Assembly: GCA_023417655.1 (NCBI GenBank)
Contig: JAEZFD010000021.1
Location: 1-64,000, forward strand
Source of the DNA: Planctomycetota bacterium
GTDB taxonomy: Bacteria; Planctomycetota; Planctomycetia; Planctomycetales; Planctomycetaceae
Length of the DNA stretch: 64,000 nt
Direction of reading: 5' to 3'
Under the pieces are notes generated by a model. It made no database searches. It saw only the letters and a list, made by a program, of their open reading frames with translations, and had not been told where the DNA came from. The position numbers were made by a program, and so were the translations under genes. Below, piece by piece: positions 36,128 to 44,584 of this stretch (its first letter is position 1; the number at the start of each line of letters is the position of its first letter).

Positions 36128-39100
36128 ATGATCGGTTTGCTTCTCCCCTCTGAAGCGTGTACTTCGCGTCGCGCAGGCGGTGCCGCTGCGCAATCGCTGT
36201 TCGGGGGACGCTATGCGGTTCAGGGAGAAGGCCCGGAAAGCGGTGGAGTCCGTACCGCCTATGGTTGTGATCTGATCACCGGGAAAGAGGTGCTGTTCCG
36301 TTCGGTCAGCGTCGACCATGCCACACCTGCATTGATCCTGCAGCTCGAACACGAAGCAGAGACGCTCAAAAGCATCTCTCATGCTGGGATCGTGCCGCTG
36401 CTTACATCAGGCATCGAGAGTCAACGTTTCTGGCTGATCCATGATCATTCGAACGTCGAACCCCTCCCCTCGCGGATCGCCAGATCTTCCTTGTCCGTTC
36501 GCGATTCCTTATTCCTCGCTCGCGAAATCCTGACCGCGCTTGAGACGCTGCAGGAAGCGGGGTTGACGCCTCGTTCGATTCGTCCTGAGACCGTCTTCAT
36601 CGAGAAAAATGATCTCGAGCTGAGATGTCGTCTTTTAGCCATCGATGTCGCGGATCCTGCACATGCAATGGCATCCGGTGCAGTGTCATCAGAGCAGCTG
36701 ATCCAGCTCGCGGAGTTCCTGTCGCCTGAACAAACAGGAGTCTCTAATGCTCCCTTCTCGGAGTTGTCGAACACCTATGTTGTGGGTTGCCTGCTTTTCT
36801 GGTGCCTGACCGGAAAGCCGCCGTTCCATGGGGAGCGTCTCAGTGATGTCCTCCTGAATCAGACAACGCGGGCCGTCCCCACTCTGCGAGAGTCCGGACT
36901 CACGGTTCCGCGAGCCCTCGATGAAATTCTCTCTCGCACTCTGAGTCGCGATCAGCAGGGCCGATACCAGTCGATTTCAGCACTGATCTCCGACATTGAC
37001 GAACTCCTGCTCGCGATGGATCTGGGGGAAACCGATCCAGATATCGCAGTCGGTGCCACCGATTATCGAACCTCCTTGCTGCAACCGGCCTTCGTTGCCC
37101 GAACCCAGGAGATCGAAAAACTTGATTCGTTAATCCGCGACACACAGTTTGGTGAAGCGACTCTAAGCTTTCTCGAAGGGGAATCAGGTTCCGGAAAATC
37201 CCGCCTCCTTTCCGAGTTCACAATCCGTGCGAAACAGGCCGGGCTGCGCGTGTTTTACGGGAAAGCAGTCTCTGACCGGGGACAGACTCCCTTCGAGATT
37301 CTGGACGGGGTCACCGCGGACTTTCTGGATCAGGCAGAGCACCTTCCGGAAACAATCTCTCGCATGCGGGAGCGGCTGCAGGAACAACGTGTTGTCGTCG
37401 CTCACGCACTTCCAAAACTTGCGCATGTCCTGGGTGTCAGTGAGGAGGAAAAACAGGACAGCGGACCATCCGGTGAGTCACGTGTCCTCAGTGCCCTCGT
37501 TGCTTTTCTTGAAGCGATGGGAACCAGAGAAGCCCCGGCTGTCGTGATTCTCGACGACAGTCAATGGGCCGCAGACCTGCTGCATCGCCTGTTGCAGCGA
37601 TGGCACATGTTGCGCACCTCGACCCCTGCTGGAGGCCATTTCGTCCAGCTGATCGTGGCATTCCGTTCCGAGGAGGTTCCGGCAGCGCATCCGCTCCGTC
37701 ATATCCAGCCTGATGTCCACCTGCGACTGGGACCACTGGGCGACTGGGATGTGAAACGCCTGATCGAATCCATGGCAGGTCCGCTGCCGCAGCCGGCGGT
37801 CGACACGGTCATTCGCCTCGCTGACGGGATTCCGTTCATGGCCTCGGCCATCCTGCAGGGGCTTGTCGAAACCGGGGCATTAATCCCTGAACGGCGCGGC
37901 TGGACAATTAATGCAGAGGCACTCGCTCAGGCCCGTTCCTCGGCCAGATCAGGAGAGTTCCTTGCCGAGCGACTCAATCTGCTGTCACCAGCAACTCGTC
38001 GGCTGATGAGCGTTGGTGCCATCCTCGGCAGTCAGTTTGATCTGATGATGGCGCTGGATCTCGCGGAACTGAATCGCATTCAGGCTGTCGAAGCAGTGCA
38101 TGATGCCCGCAACAGGCGTCTGATGTGGTGCGACTTCCATCAAGGGATCTGCGTTTTCGTACACGACCGGGTCCGGGAGTCACTGCTGGCACTCCTCTCG
38201 ACCGAGGAGAAGGAACGACTCCACCTTCAGTCAGCCTCCTACCTGCAAAAGAACAATCCAGAACTGGTCGCAGAACTCGCGTATCACTTCGACGCGGCAG
38301 GCTGTTATCAGGCTGCGCTGCCGTACGCACTCGACGCCGCAACGGAAGCCCTCTCCCGACATTCTCTGGAAGTCGCAGAACAGCAGTTCTCAATCGCATA
38401 CCGGGGAGCCGTTGAGGAAAGCGTTCAGGTCCGCTTCGACATTGCCTATCGACTTGGCGACGTCCTACTTCTCCGCGGAAAATATTCATTCGCTGAAACA
38501 ATGTTGAATGAGGCCGCAACGCTGGCATCGACCCGGCTGGAGAAAGCCGAAGTTCGAGGACTTCAGGGAGAACTGCGCAAGAAACGCGGGGACATGGAAG
38601 GGGCGGCGGAAGTCTTCGCGTCTGCTCTGGAGAGTCTGGGATCTCCGGTTCCTGGCAACCGGTTCAGACTGGTCTGCTCCCTGATTCTGGAAGTGTTCAT
38701 TCAGATCCTGCATTCGAATTTCGCGTCCCTCTGCTGCAATCGCAAAGGGTTGCCGGATCGACAGAAGCGCCTGGAACTTCGAATCTACAGCGAACTCTCG
38801 CACGCTTACTGGTACTCCAGCAGCCTCGGCCGCACGATGTGGGCCCACCTGCGAGGCATGAACATGGGAGAGCGATATCTCCCAACGCTGGAACTTGCTC
38901 AGTCTTATTCTGACCACGCGCCTGCGATGCTGCTGTTCTCATGGATCAGGCGCGGCAAATGGTATGTCAATCGCTCCCTGCAGATTCGCGATGAGCTCGG
39001 AGACCTGTGGGGCCAAGGGCAATCACTCAGTTTCCACGGCATCATCTGTTATGCCGCTGCAGAGTACGAGGAATGCATCAGTAAATGCCGCCGCGCCGTC

Positions 39101-41347
39101 CAGATTCTCGAGCGAACCGGCGATTTCTGGCAGGTACATATTGCGAGATATCAGATCGCCGCATCATTCCTCCGTCTGGGCGATACCGAAGCCGCGCTGG
39201 AAGAAACCAGAAGAAACTACACTTCCGGCATCATGCTGGGTGATGAACAGGCTTCCGGAATCATTCTTGATGTCTGGTCGCGGCTGACACCAGGGAAGCT
39301 CCCCCAGTCGATCCTCGAAACCGAACTCGCACGTGAACGCCCCGATGCTCAAGGCCGAGCTCAGGTGATGCTGGCAAAAGCGGTTCATCTGATCGCGATA
39401 GGTCAGCCACGCCACGCAGCAGAGATTCTGACGGAAGCCGCATCGGTCATCGAAAAGGCCGGCGTTCAGAATCCATATACCGCACCTGTCTATGTCTGGC
39501 TGGCAACTGCCTGGCGCATGACCGCAGAAACGCATCAGGGACTGGCGCCTCAGGAACGGAACCGATGTCTGAATCGGGCACGTCGTGCACTGCGGTCCGC
39601 CTTTCTCCAGTCGTGGCGGTTCAAGAACGATTTGCCGCAGATCTATCGTGAACTGGGCCTGATCGAAACCATGCGAGGGAATGCCCGCAAGGCTTGGCTC
39701 GCATTCGCAAAAAGTTTGGATATTGCCCGCAAACAAGATGCGCGAGTTGAACAGGCAGTCAGTCTGGCCGCCCGCGCTCGCGCGGCCAGAGACTTCGGAT
39801 GGAACATTCCTCAGGTAAACACCGACCTGTCCGGTCCTGCGATGTCAGACCGACAAATCCGGAATCTGGATATCGCCATCCGTCAGTCAGGCAGTCAACC
39901 GACCCTCTCGTTAATTGATCGATTTGAAACACTCCTGCAGGTCGGACGGGTCATTACATCGTCACTGACGAAAGAGGCGATCTGCCGCGAGACCGAATCG
40001 GCCGCCTGTCGACTCCTAAGAACGGACGAAGCATTTCTGATCTGGCTCGACGAACAAGGCCTCGCCTCGAGTTCGTCAGCGAAATTCAAGACAATACCGC
40101 CGAACACCGACCCCGCCCTGTTAGGGCAGGCGGTGACTCGTCGACAGGTCGTTGTTTCAAAGCCGACCGAACAGTCATCTGTGAAGGATCAGGAACGGTC
40201 CTCGATTTACGCTCCCATTTCTCTGCGAGGGAAAGTGGTCGCGTGTCTAGTCGCCACCCAGGAAGGCCGCCGGGATTTCTTCGGAGTGGACGAATCCCGC
40301 ATCGCCGAGTTCATTGCAACTCTTGCCGGAGCCGCATTTGAAAATGCAGAAGGCTTCGAGCAGCTCGCACTGTTGAATACTTCACTCGAACAACGGGTGG
40401 AAGAACGAACAGCTATCGTCGAAGAACGGGCATCGCTTCTCGTCGAGACGAATCAGGAACTGGAGCGAGTGACACACGAGGTCAGCGCCGCGCGTGAGGA
40501 GATCGTCGCTGCCCAGTTAGAAGCGGACACGATCCACCTGGCAAAGAGTCGCTTTCTGGCAGACATCAGCTCCGAGATCATCACTTCAATCGATGAAATG
40601 ATGGAAACGGCCGAGGGGGCACTCAGAAGCACAAGCGGACAGCGGCAACGGGCCGACACTTCCAAGGTTCGACAACTGGGACGCGAACTGCGGATCATTG
40701 TGCAGCATCTCGTGAATCTCGCAGAGACCGATGTGAATGCCCCTGCAAACAGCTTCACGCCGTTCAATCTGTATCAGGCTGTGAACGAAGTCACTGAAAT
40801 CCTCTCTGCATCTGCTTCGCTGAAGGGACTCCAGTTGACTTGCAGGATTCACTCGAACGTCCCGATGCATGTGATCGGAGATCCCAGTCGGGTTCGACAG
40901 ATCCTCGTGAATCTGATCTGGAATGCAGTGAAGCTCTCACACTCGGACTGCGTTGAAGTGACGGTCCGCCTCGACACAATGGACTCCGAGCGAGCTCAGG
41001 TGCATTTCGAAATTCAGGACACCGGACGGATGATCGAGCAAGATCATCAACCTCTCGATTTATCGTCCGAAGCACCTTCGCACAAACTCAATCCGGACAT
41101 GAGCGAGGAGCATCCCGGCCTGACGATCGCTGCCCAATGGACGCGAAAACTAAAAGGCAAACTCTGGGTCGAACCCGATGCTCAGGCGGGTCATACATTT
41201 CATGTCCTTCTTCCGTTGTTTCCGTTGCCGGCTCCCGATGAGGTCCCGCCTGCTGCCGCTGGAGATACACCCTCAGATTCCCCTGCTCCGGCAAGTCCCG
41301 AACCCGGGACCATCTTCAATTCCCTGTACTCCGTCGTCCCCCGATAA
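36128..41347 (+). CDS. Giant signalling protein: pseudokinase, AAA ATPase, helical repeats, GAF, degenerate histidine kinase
   Basis: 1739 residues from ATG 36128; the frame opens nine bases earlier at a TTG. Residues about 27-295 fold-match a Ser/Thr kinase, but VAIK reads VLFR, HRDLKPEN reads PRSIRPET (Ser150 at the catalytic Asp) and DFG reads DVA. An AAA ATPase follows, with Walker A GESGSGKS (351-358) and VVILDDSQW. TPR-like helices span about 690-1240, a GAF domain about 1263-1415 (FETLLQVGRVITSSLTKEAI), then a coiled coil. The histidine-kinase part has FLADISSEI with Ser1482 where the phospho-His should be. N1599 and D1631-T-G are kept, but the G2 box is poor. The layout resembles PknK/HstK-type multi-domain kinases. 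No membrane helix. It probably binds ATP and partners rather than phosphorylating. Confidence 0.85.
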   Translation: MIGLLLPSEACTSRRAGGAAAQSLFGGRYAVQGEGPESGGVRTAYGCDLITGKEVLFRSVSVDHATPALILQLEHEAETLKSISHAGIVPLLTSGIESQRFWLIHDHSNVEPLPSRIARSSLSVRDSLFLAREILTALETLQEAGLTPRSIRPETVFIEKNDLELRCRLLAIDVADPAHAMASGAVSSEQLIQLAEFLSPEQTGVSNAPFSELSNTYVVGCLLFWCLTGKPPFHGERLSDVLLNQTTRAVPTLRESGLTVPRALDEILSRTLSRDQQGRYQSISALISDIDELLLAMDLGETDPDIAVGATDYRTSLLQPAFVARTQEIEKLDSLIRDTQFGEATLSFLEGESGSGKSRLLSEFTIRAKQAGLRVFYGKAVSDRGQTPFEILDGVTADFLDQAEHLPETISRMRERLQEQRVVVAHALPKLAHVLGVSEEEKQDSGPSGESRVLSALVAFLEAMGTREAPAVVILDDSQWAADLLHRLLQRWHMLRTSTPAGGHFVQLIVAFRSEEVPAAHPLRHIQPDVHLRLGPLGDWDVKRLIESMAGPLPQPAVDTVIRLADGIPFMASAILQGLVETGALIPERRGWTINAEALAQARSSARSGEFLAERLNLLSPATRRLMSVGAILGSQFDLMMALDLAELNRIQAVEAVHDARNRRLMWCDFHQGICVFVHDRVRESLLALLSTEEKERLHLQSASYLQKNNPELVAELAYHFDAAGCYQAALPYALDAATEALSRHSLEVAEQQFSIAYRGAVEESVQVRFDIAYRLGDVLLLRGKYSFAETMLNEAATLASTRLEKAEVRGLQGELRKKRGDMEGAAEVFASALESLGSPVPGNRFRLVCSLILEVFIQILHSNFASLCCNRKGLPDRQKRLELRIYSELSHAYWYSSSLGRTMWAHLRGMNMGERYLPTLELAQSYSDHAPAMLLFSWIRRGKWYVNRSLQIRDELGDLWGQGQSLSFHGIICYAAAEYEECISKCRRAVQILERTGDFWQVHIARYQIAASFLRLGDTEAALEETRRNYTSGIMLGDEQASGIILDVWSRLTPGKLPQSILETELARERPDAQGRAQVMLAKAVHLIAIGQPRHAAEILTEAASVIEKAGVQNPYTAPVYVWLATAWRMTAETHQGLAPQERNRCLNRARRALRSAFLQSWRFKNDLPQIYRELGLIETMRGNARKAWLAFAKSLDIARKQDARVEQAVSLAARARAARDFGWNIPQVNTDLSGPAMSDRQIRNLDIAIRQSGSQPTLSLIDRFETLLQVGRVITSSLTKEAICRETESAACRLLRTDEAFLIWLDEQGLASSSSAKFKTIPPNTDPALLGQAVTRRQVVVSKPTEQSSVKDQERSSIYAPISLRGKVVACLVATQEGRRDFFGVDESRIAEFIATLAGAAFENAEGFEQLALLNTSLEQRVEERTAIVEERASLLVETNQELERVTHEVSAAREEIVAAQLEADTIHLAKSRFLADISSEIITSIDEMMETAEGALRSTSGQRQRADTSKVRQLGRELRIIVQHLVNLAETDVNAPANSFTPFNLYQAVNEVTEILSASASLKGLQLTCRIHSNVPMHVIGDPSRVRQILVNLIWNAVKLSHSDCVEVTVRLDTMDSERAQVHFEIQDTGRMIEQDHQPLDLSSEAPSHKLNPDMSEEHPGLTIAAQWTRKLKGKLWVEPDAQAGHTFHVLLPLFPLPAPDEVPPAAAGDTPSDSPAPASPEPGTIFNSLYSVVPR

Positions 41348-41497
41348 CTGCGGCGCTTGCGTTCGAGCCAGAAGCCGGAGCGGGCGACAGCATTTTCGCT
41401 GCCGAAAGTCGTGGTGCGCGAGCACACGGTCGGGCACACAGCTCGAATTGCTCTGGCGTTTTTTCCGGAAATGCCATAGACACCGGCCTGCTGAAAT

Positions 41498-42748
41498 TTG
41501 ATTCATCGCCGGATCTGCATCTTGAACGAGTCATTCACACCGCTGACCAGTCACGAGGCCGAGGTCTACCTTTGCCCCGGCGAGCGGAAACCTGTGAGTC
41601 GCTCGGTTCATCTGGCCCGGCTCTCTTCAGGGCATTCTGCCTGCCAAAAGTGTGAGCATCGCACGATCTCGGCCTCCCTTCCGCGAACAGTCCTGCGGCA
41701 GTTACCAACAGCTGCCGTGAGTGGACAGTTAAACTTTGATCCTCAGGAAGGGATTCGGGGACGGCTCGTCAATGACCTCACCCGCGAACGAGTCTCCGAT
41801 CTCGTCTGCGGAATTCTGGACCTCGCCGATTTTGAGCGTCGCGTTCAGAACGAACAGGGAGCGTTGCGAATTGTACTGGGACGAGACGGCCGGCCGGAAT
41901 CACCCGATCTCGCGATCGGGGCCGCGCAAGCGCTGCGGCAGTCAGGGGTGCACCTGATCGATGTGAACCAGTTAAGTCGGCCCGCGTTTGATTTCGCGAT
42001 TGCTGAGTTTCAACCCCATCTTGGGATCTACATCACGGGCGGAACTCGCGGTGCCCGCTGGAACGGGCTCGATCTTGTCGAATCAGGAGGAATCACATGG
42101 CTGACGCCTGAGCGGATCGACCGCTTGGCCGCTCAGCTGCATCGTCCCCGAACACGACTGGGCCGTACGCCGGGAAGTTACGAGCTCATCGACGTGATCG
42201 AGGACTATGAGGCCATCGTTTCGGCCCAGTTGCACGCCCTTCGCCCGTTACGACTTGGAATCAGCTGCCCGGATCAGGGAATTCGGCAGACGCTTCGTCG
42301 TGTCATGGAGCGTGCGCCGTGTGACCTTCATTTCCTGCAGGTGAATCCCCGCTCCCGTCAGGATCGGCAGGGACGCACTTTGGGCGACCTTGTTTGCGAA
42401 CGTCACCTCGACTTGGGCGTTCTGTTCGAAAGCGATGGGCGGGCACTCACTTTCGTAGATGAAACAGGATCTGAAGTCGAAGTTGATCGGCTGCTCCAGA
42501 TCCTCATGATCCCATATTCTGATCCTCATTCGGAACCGCGTCGGCGGGTCGACGAGGTATTCAAACAGGGACTCGGAGAACGCGCAGGACGCGAGATTCA
42601 GCGGCTCGAAAATCTGCCGGTTACCTCTGATTCTCAAGGACGCTGCTGGTTTCTCGACCAGACTCCGGCGTGTGATGCGTTACTCACCCTCGCTCGAGTG
42701 CTGGAAGTGCTGAGCCTTACTGAGCAGCCTCTGTCGAAGCTCTCTTGA
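41498..42748 (+). CDS. Phosphohexomutase-like pseudoenzyme with N-terminal Cys cluster
   Basis: 416 residues from a TTG; a TTG at 41522 (NESFTPLTSHEAEVYL) is at least as likely, and no usable ATG lies upstream. The N-terminus has C26, H46, C49-x-x-C52 and H54, a possible zinc site. The rest follows the alpha-D-phosphohexomutase plan: GIRGRLVNDLTRERV (85-99), RIVLGRDGRPESPDLAIGAA, and GIYITGGTRGARWNGLDLVESGG. In true mutases the last segment reads T-A-S-H-N-P with the phospho-Ser; here it is T-G-G-T-R-G (180-185). The Mg loop D-G-D-x-D-R is replaced by E-S-D-G-R (311-315). Catalysis as a mutase is therefore unlikely. It begins 150 bases after the giant signalling gene on the same strand. Confidence 0.78.
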   Translation: MIHRRICILNESFTPLTSHEAEVYLCPGERKPVSRSVHLARLSSGHSACQKCEHRTISASLPRTVLRQLPTAAVSGQLNFDPQEGIRGRLVNDLTRERVSDLVCGILDLADFERRVQNEQGALRIVLGRDGRPESPDLAIGAAQALRQSGVHLIDVNQLSRPAFDFAIAEFQPHLGIYITGGTRGARWNGLDLVESGGITWLTPERIDRLAAQLHRPRTRLGRTPGSYELIDVIEDYEAIVSAQLHALRPLRLGISCPDQGIRQTLRRVMERAPCDLHFLQVNPRSRQDRQGRTLGDLVCERHLDLGVLFESDGRALTFVDETGSEVEVDRLLQILMIPYSDPHSEPRRRVDEVFKQGLGERAGREIQRLENLPVTSDSQGRCWFLDQTPACDALLTLARVLEVLSLTEQPLSKLS

Positions 42749-42799
42749 GTCCTCGATCTGGTGATCAACCGATCCTGTTGTCGGGAATTCGCACACCGC

Positions 42800-43747
42800 C
42801 TATCCGGCAATATGTTGCTGCCAGACCTGCTTCATTTTCTGCAGACCGGTCGTGACGACCAGTTCGGGATCCTGTTTCCAGTACTCACGATTGAAAAGCT
42901 CGAGCGATACGACACCCTGGAAATTGATCGCTCGAAGAATCTCACCAATGCGATCCCAGGGAGCCACGCCTTCGCCGGGATAGACTCGATCGGCGTCTGT
43001 GATCTGCTCCCGCCCTGGCTGAGCCGGGAAGTCATTGAAGTGGAAGCACTCGATCCCGACACCCGAGAGCATGTGGAGTCCCTCGAATGAGCTCCCCCCC
43101 TTGTGGATATGGTAGACGTCCGGAAGCAGACATGCCTCCGGCTCGCCGCTTTCGATCGCGACGAACACCGATTCCCCGAGGCGCGAGAGATTTCTTGAGA
43201 ACCCCCAGAGTTCGACCTGAGGCTTCACTCCAATTGAGCGTCCGATCTGAATGACGGCGGCATAGCGTTCTGCGGCAGCAAGCAGTTCAATCTTCGGGGC
43301 GTCCGGAGTCTGGGCTCCCACCGGCGGCGCGGCAATTCTGATTCCCCCAATCTGCAGGAGCAGATCCATATCGCGTTTCATCTGTTCCAGCCCGGCCTGC
43401 CGTCGAGCATCGTCATCCACGATCCACTGGGCAAATCCGATTGCGCTCTCGACCGTCAATCCGAGGTCAGCGATCTTCTTCTTCAGGTCCGGGAGCGATT
43501 TGCCGGCGTCGCGGTATGCCTCGATCTCACGAATCCAGGGTTCAATTGAGTCGTATCCGGCCTTCGCAGCGAGTTCGACCTCCCGTTCCAATGGAAGCCC
43601 CTGCCCGCGGATCGTGCTGGTGTTCAGGCAGAATTTCACGTTCGAAGGCATTGGGGTCGACGCCTGTGATTCCCCTCCCAGGCAGGCGGCCAGTGCTGCA
43701 GATGCCGGGACTGTAGAGAGCAGCTGTCGGCGAGTCAGTTTCGGCAT
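42800..43747 (-). CDS. Secreted sugar phosphate isomerase/epimerase-like TIM barrel protein
   Basis: 315 residues from ATG 43747. The N-terminus K-L-T-R-R-Q-L-L-S with the hydrophobic stretch VPASAALAACLGG looks like a twin-arginine signal, so export in folded form is likely. The AP-endonuclease-2/xylose-isomerase-like barrel shows in VKFCLNTSTIRGQGLPLEREVELAAKAGYDSIEPWI, KPQVELWGF, CLLPDVYHIHKGGSSFEGLHML, and CFHFNDFPAQPGREQITDADRVYPGEG, with acidic and His residues that would bind metal. FQGVVSLELFNREYW closes the barrel. Substrate unknown. A GTG at 43753 overlaps the stop of the upstream gene (GTGA), so the two are probably coupled. Confidence 0.87.
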   Translation of the reverse strand: MPKLTRRQLLSTVPASAALAACLGGESQASTPMPSNVKFCLNTSTIRGQGLPLEREVELAAKAGYDSIEPWIREIEAYRDAGKSLPDLKKKIADLGLTVESAIGFAQWIVDDDARRQAGLEQMKRDMDLLLQIGGIRIAAPPVGAQTPDAPKIELLAAAERYAAVIQIGRSIGVKPQVELWGFSRNLSRLGESVFVAIESGEPEACLLPDVYHIHKGGSSFEGLHMLSGVGIECFHFNDFPAQPGREQITDADRVYPGEGVAPWDRIGEILRAINFQGVVSLELFNREYWKQDPELVVTTGLQKMKQVWQQHIAG

Positions 43748-43749
43748 GA

Positions 43750-44526
43750 TCACGGGCTTTCTGAAGAACTCGGACGGGGGGGAGCCAGTTCCGCCGCAGA
43801 GCCAACAGCGGGGTCCAGCGTGGGGAAATATTCAGTCGGCAAGAGTTCAGGGATGCGTTCTGCAACGAGCATCCTGCCGACAGACAATGCGTCCGTCAAT
43901 GAAGCGGGAAGCGGCGGCAGAGAAACACGCCGCATCACCTGATTCAGGCGATGCAAAAGCAGATCATCATCCAGGTAGTCATCGAGAAAGCGTTCTTCCA
44001 CGAACCGGGGGATGAGATGTTCGAGCCGGTCGGCAGGTTGAGTCGCCAGTTTCGTCACCAGTCGCGCGACTTCCCCGGGATCCACCTGATCAAATCCCTG
44101 ATAATAGGCCTCGAGCCCGGCGCGATTCCGGTGAATCAGGACAGCATCGATCAGCAATTCCATCACGATGTGACCAAGGAATCCGCAATGCCATCTTTCG
44201 TCACTGCCGAGATGGGCACGGAACTGTCGGGAGAGCTCATTGCTGACTTCGAAGAACCCCGGCGTTCCATGAAACCAGTGATCGTCGTCCAGATGTTGCA
44301 GGATCCCGTAGGCAATCTCACGTTCAATGTCATTGAGATCAGGGAGGGCGGCCAGCACAGTCCGTTTCCGCACCCGACACCTGCGGTCAACAACACTCAG
44401 CCAGTCAGGGACTGAGACTCCGCAGACGAACCAGGGGCGATCAAGGTACCGGATGGCATGTGCATAGTAATTCACGACGACTTCCTGCGGACCGCTCTGC
44501 CCTGTCTGACGTGGTAAGGCAGTCAT
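43750..44526 (-). CDS. Hypothetical protein, possibly ACP-phosphodiesterase-like
   Basis: 258 residues from ATG 44526. I do not recognise it with certainty. The opening NYYAHAIRYLDRPWFVCGVSVPDWLSVVDRRCRVR and the segments ILQHLDDDHWFHGTPGFFEVSNEL and FLGHIVMELLIDAVL resemble, in His/Asp placement, the ACP phosphodiesterase (AcpH, DUF479) fold. That is a helical metal-dependent hydrolase of the HD type. The C-terminal half has an acidic DDYLDDDLLLHRLNQVMRRVSLPPLP stretch. Cytoplasmic. It lies between the kinase gene (stop 44585, about 60 bases upstream) and the TIM barrel gene (coupled). Confidence 0.68.
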   Translation of the reverse strand: MTALPRQTGQSGPQEVVVNYYAHAIRYLDRPWFVCGVSVPDWLSVVDRRCRVRKRTVLAALPDLNDIEREIAYGILQHLDDDHWFHGTPGFFEVSNELSRQFRAHLGSDERWHCGFLGHIVMELLIDAVLIHRNRAGLEAYYQGFDQVDPGEVARLVTKLATQPADRLEHLIPRFVEERFLDDYLDDDLLLHRLNQVMRRVSLPPLPASLTDALSVGRMLVAERIPELLPTEYFPTLDPAVGSAAELAPPRPSSSESP

Positions 44527-44584
44527 CACTCGCTCAAATGAGGGCTTCCGGAGTCCAGATGTCTTCCAAGGCCCCCGAACGAGT

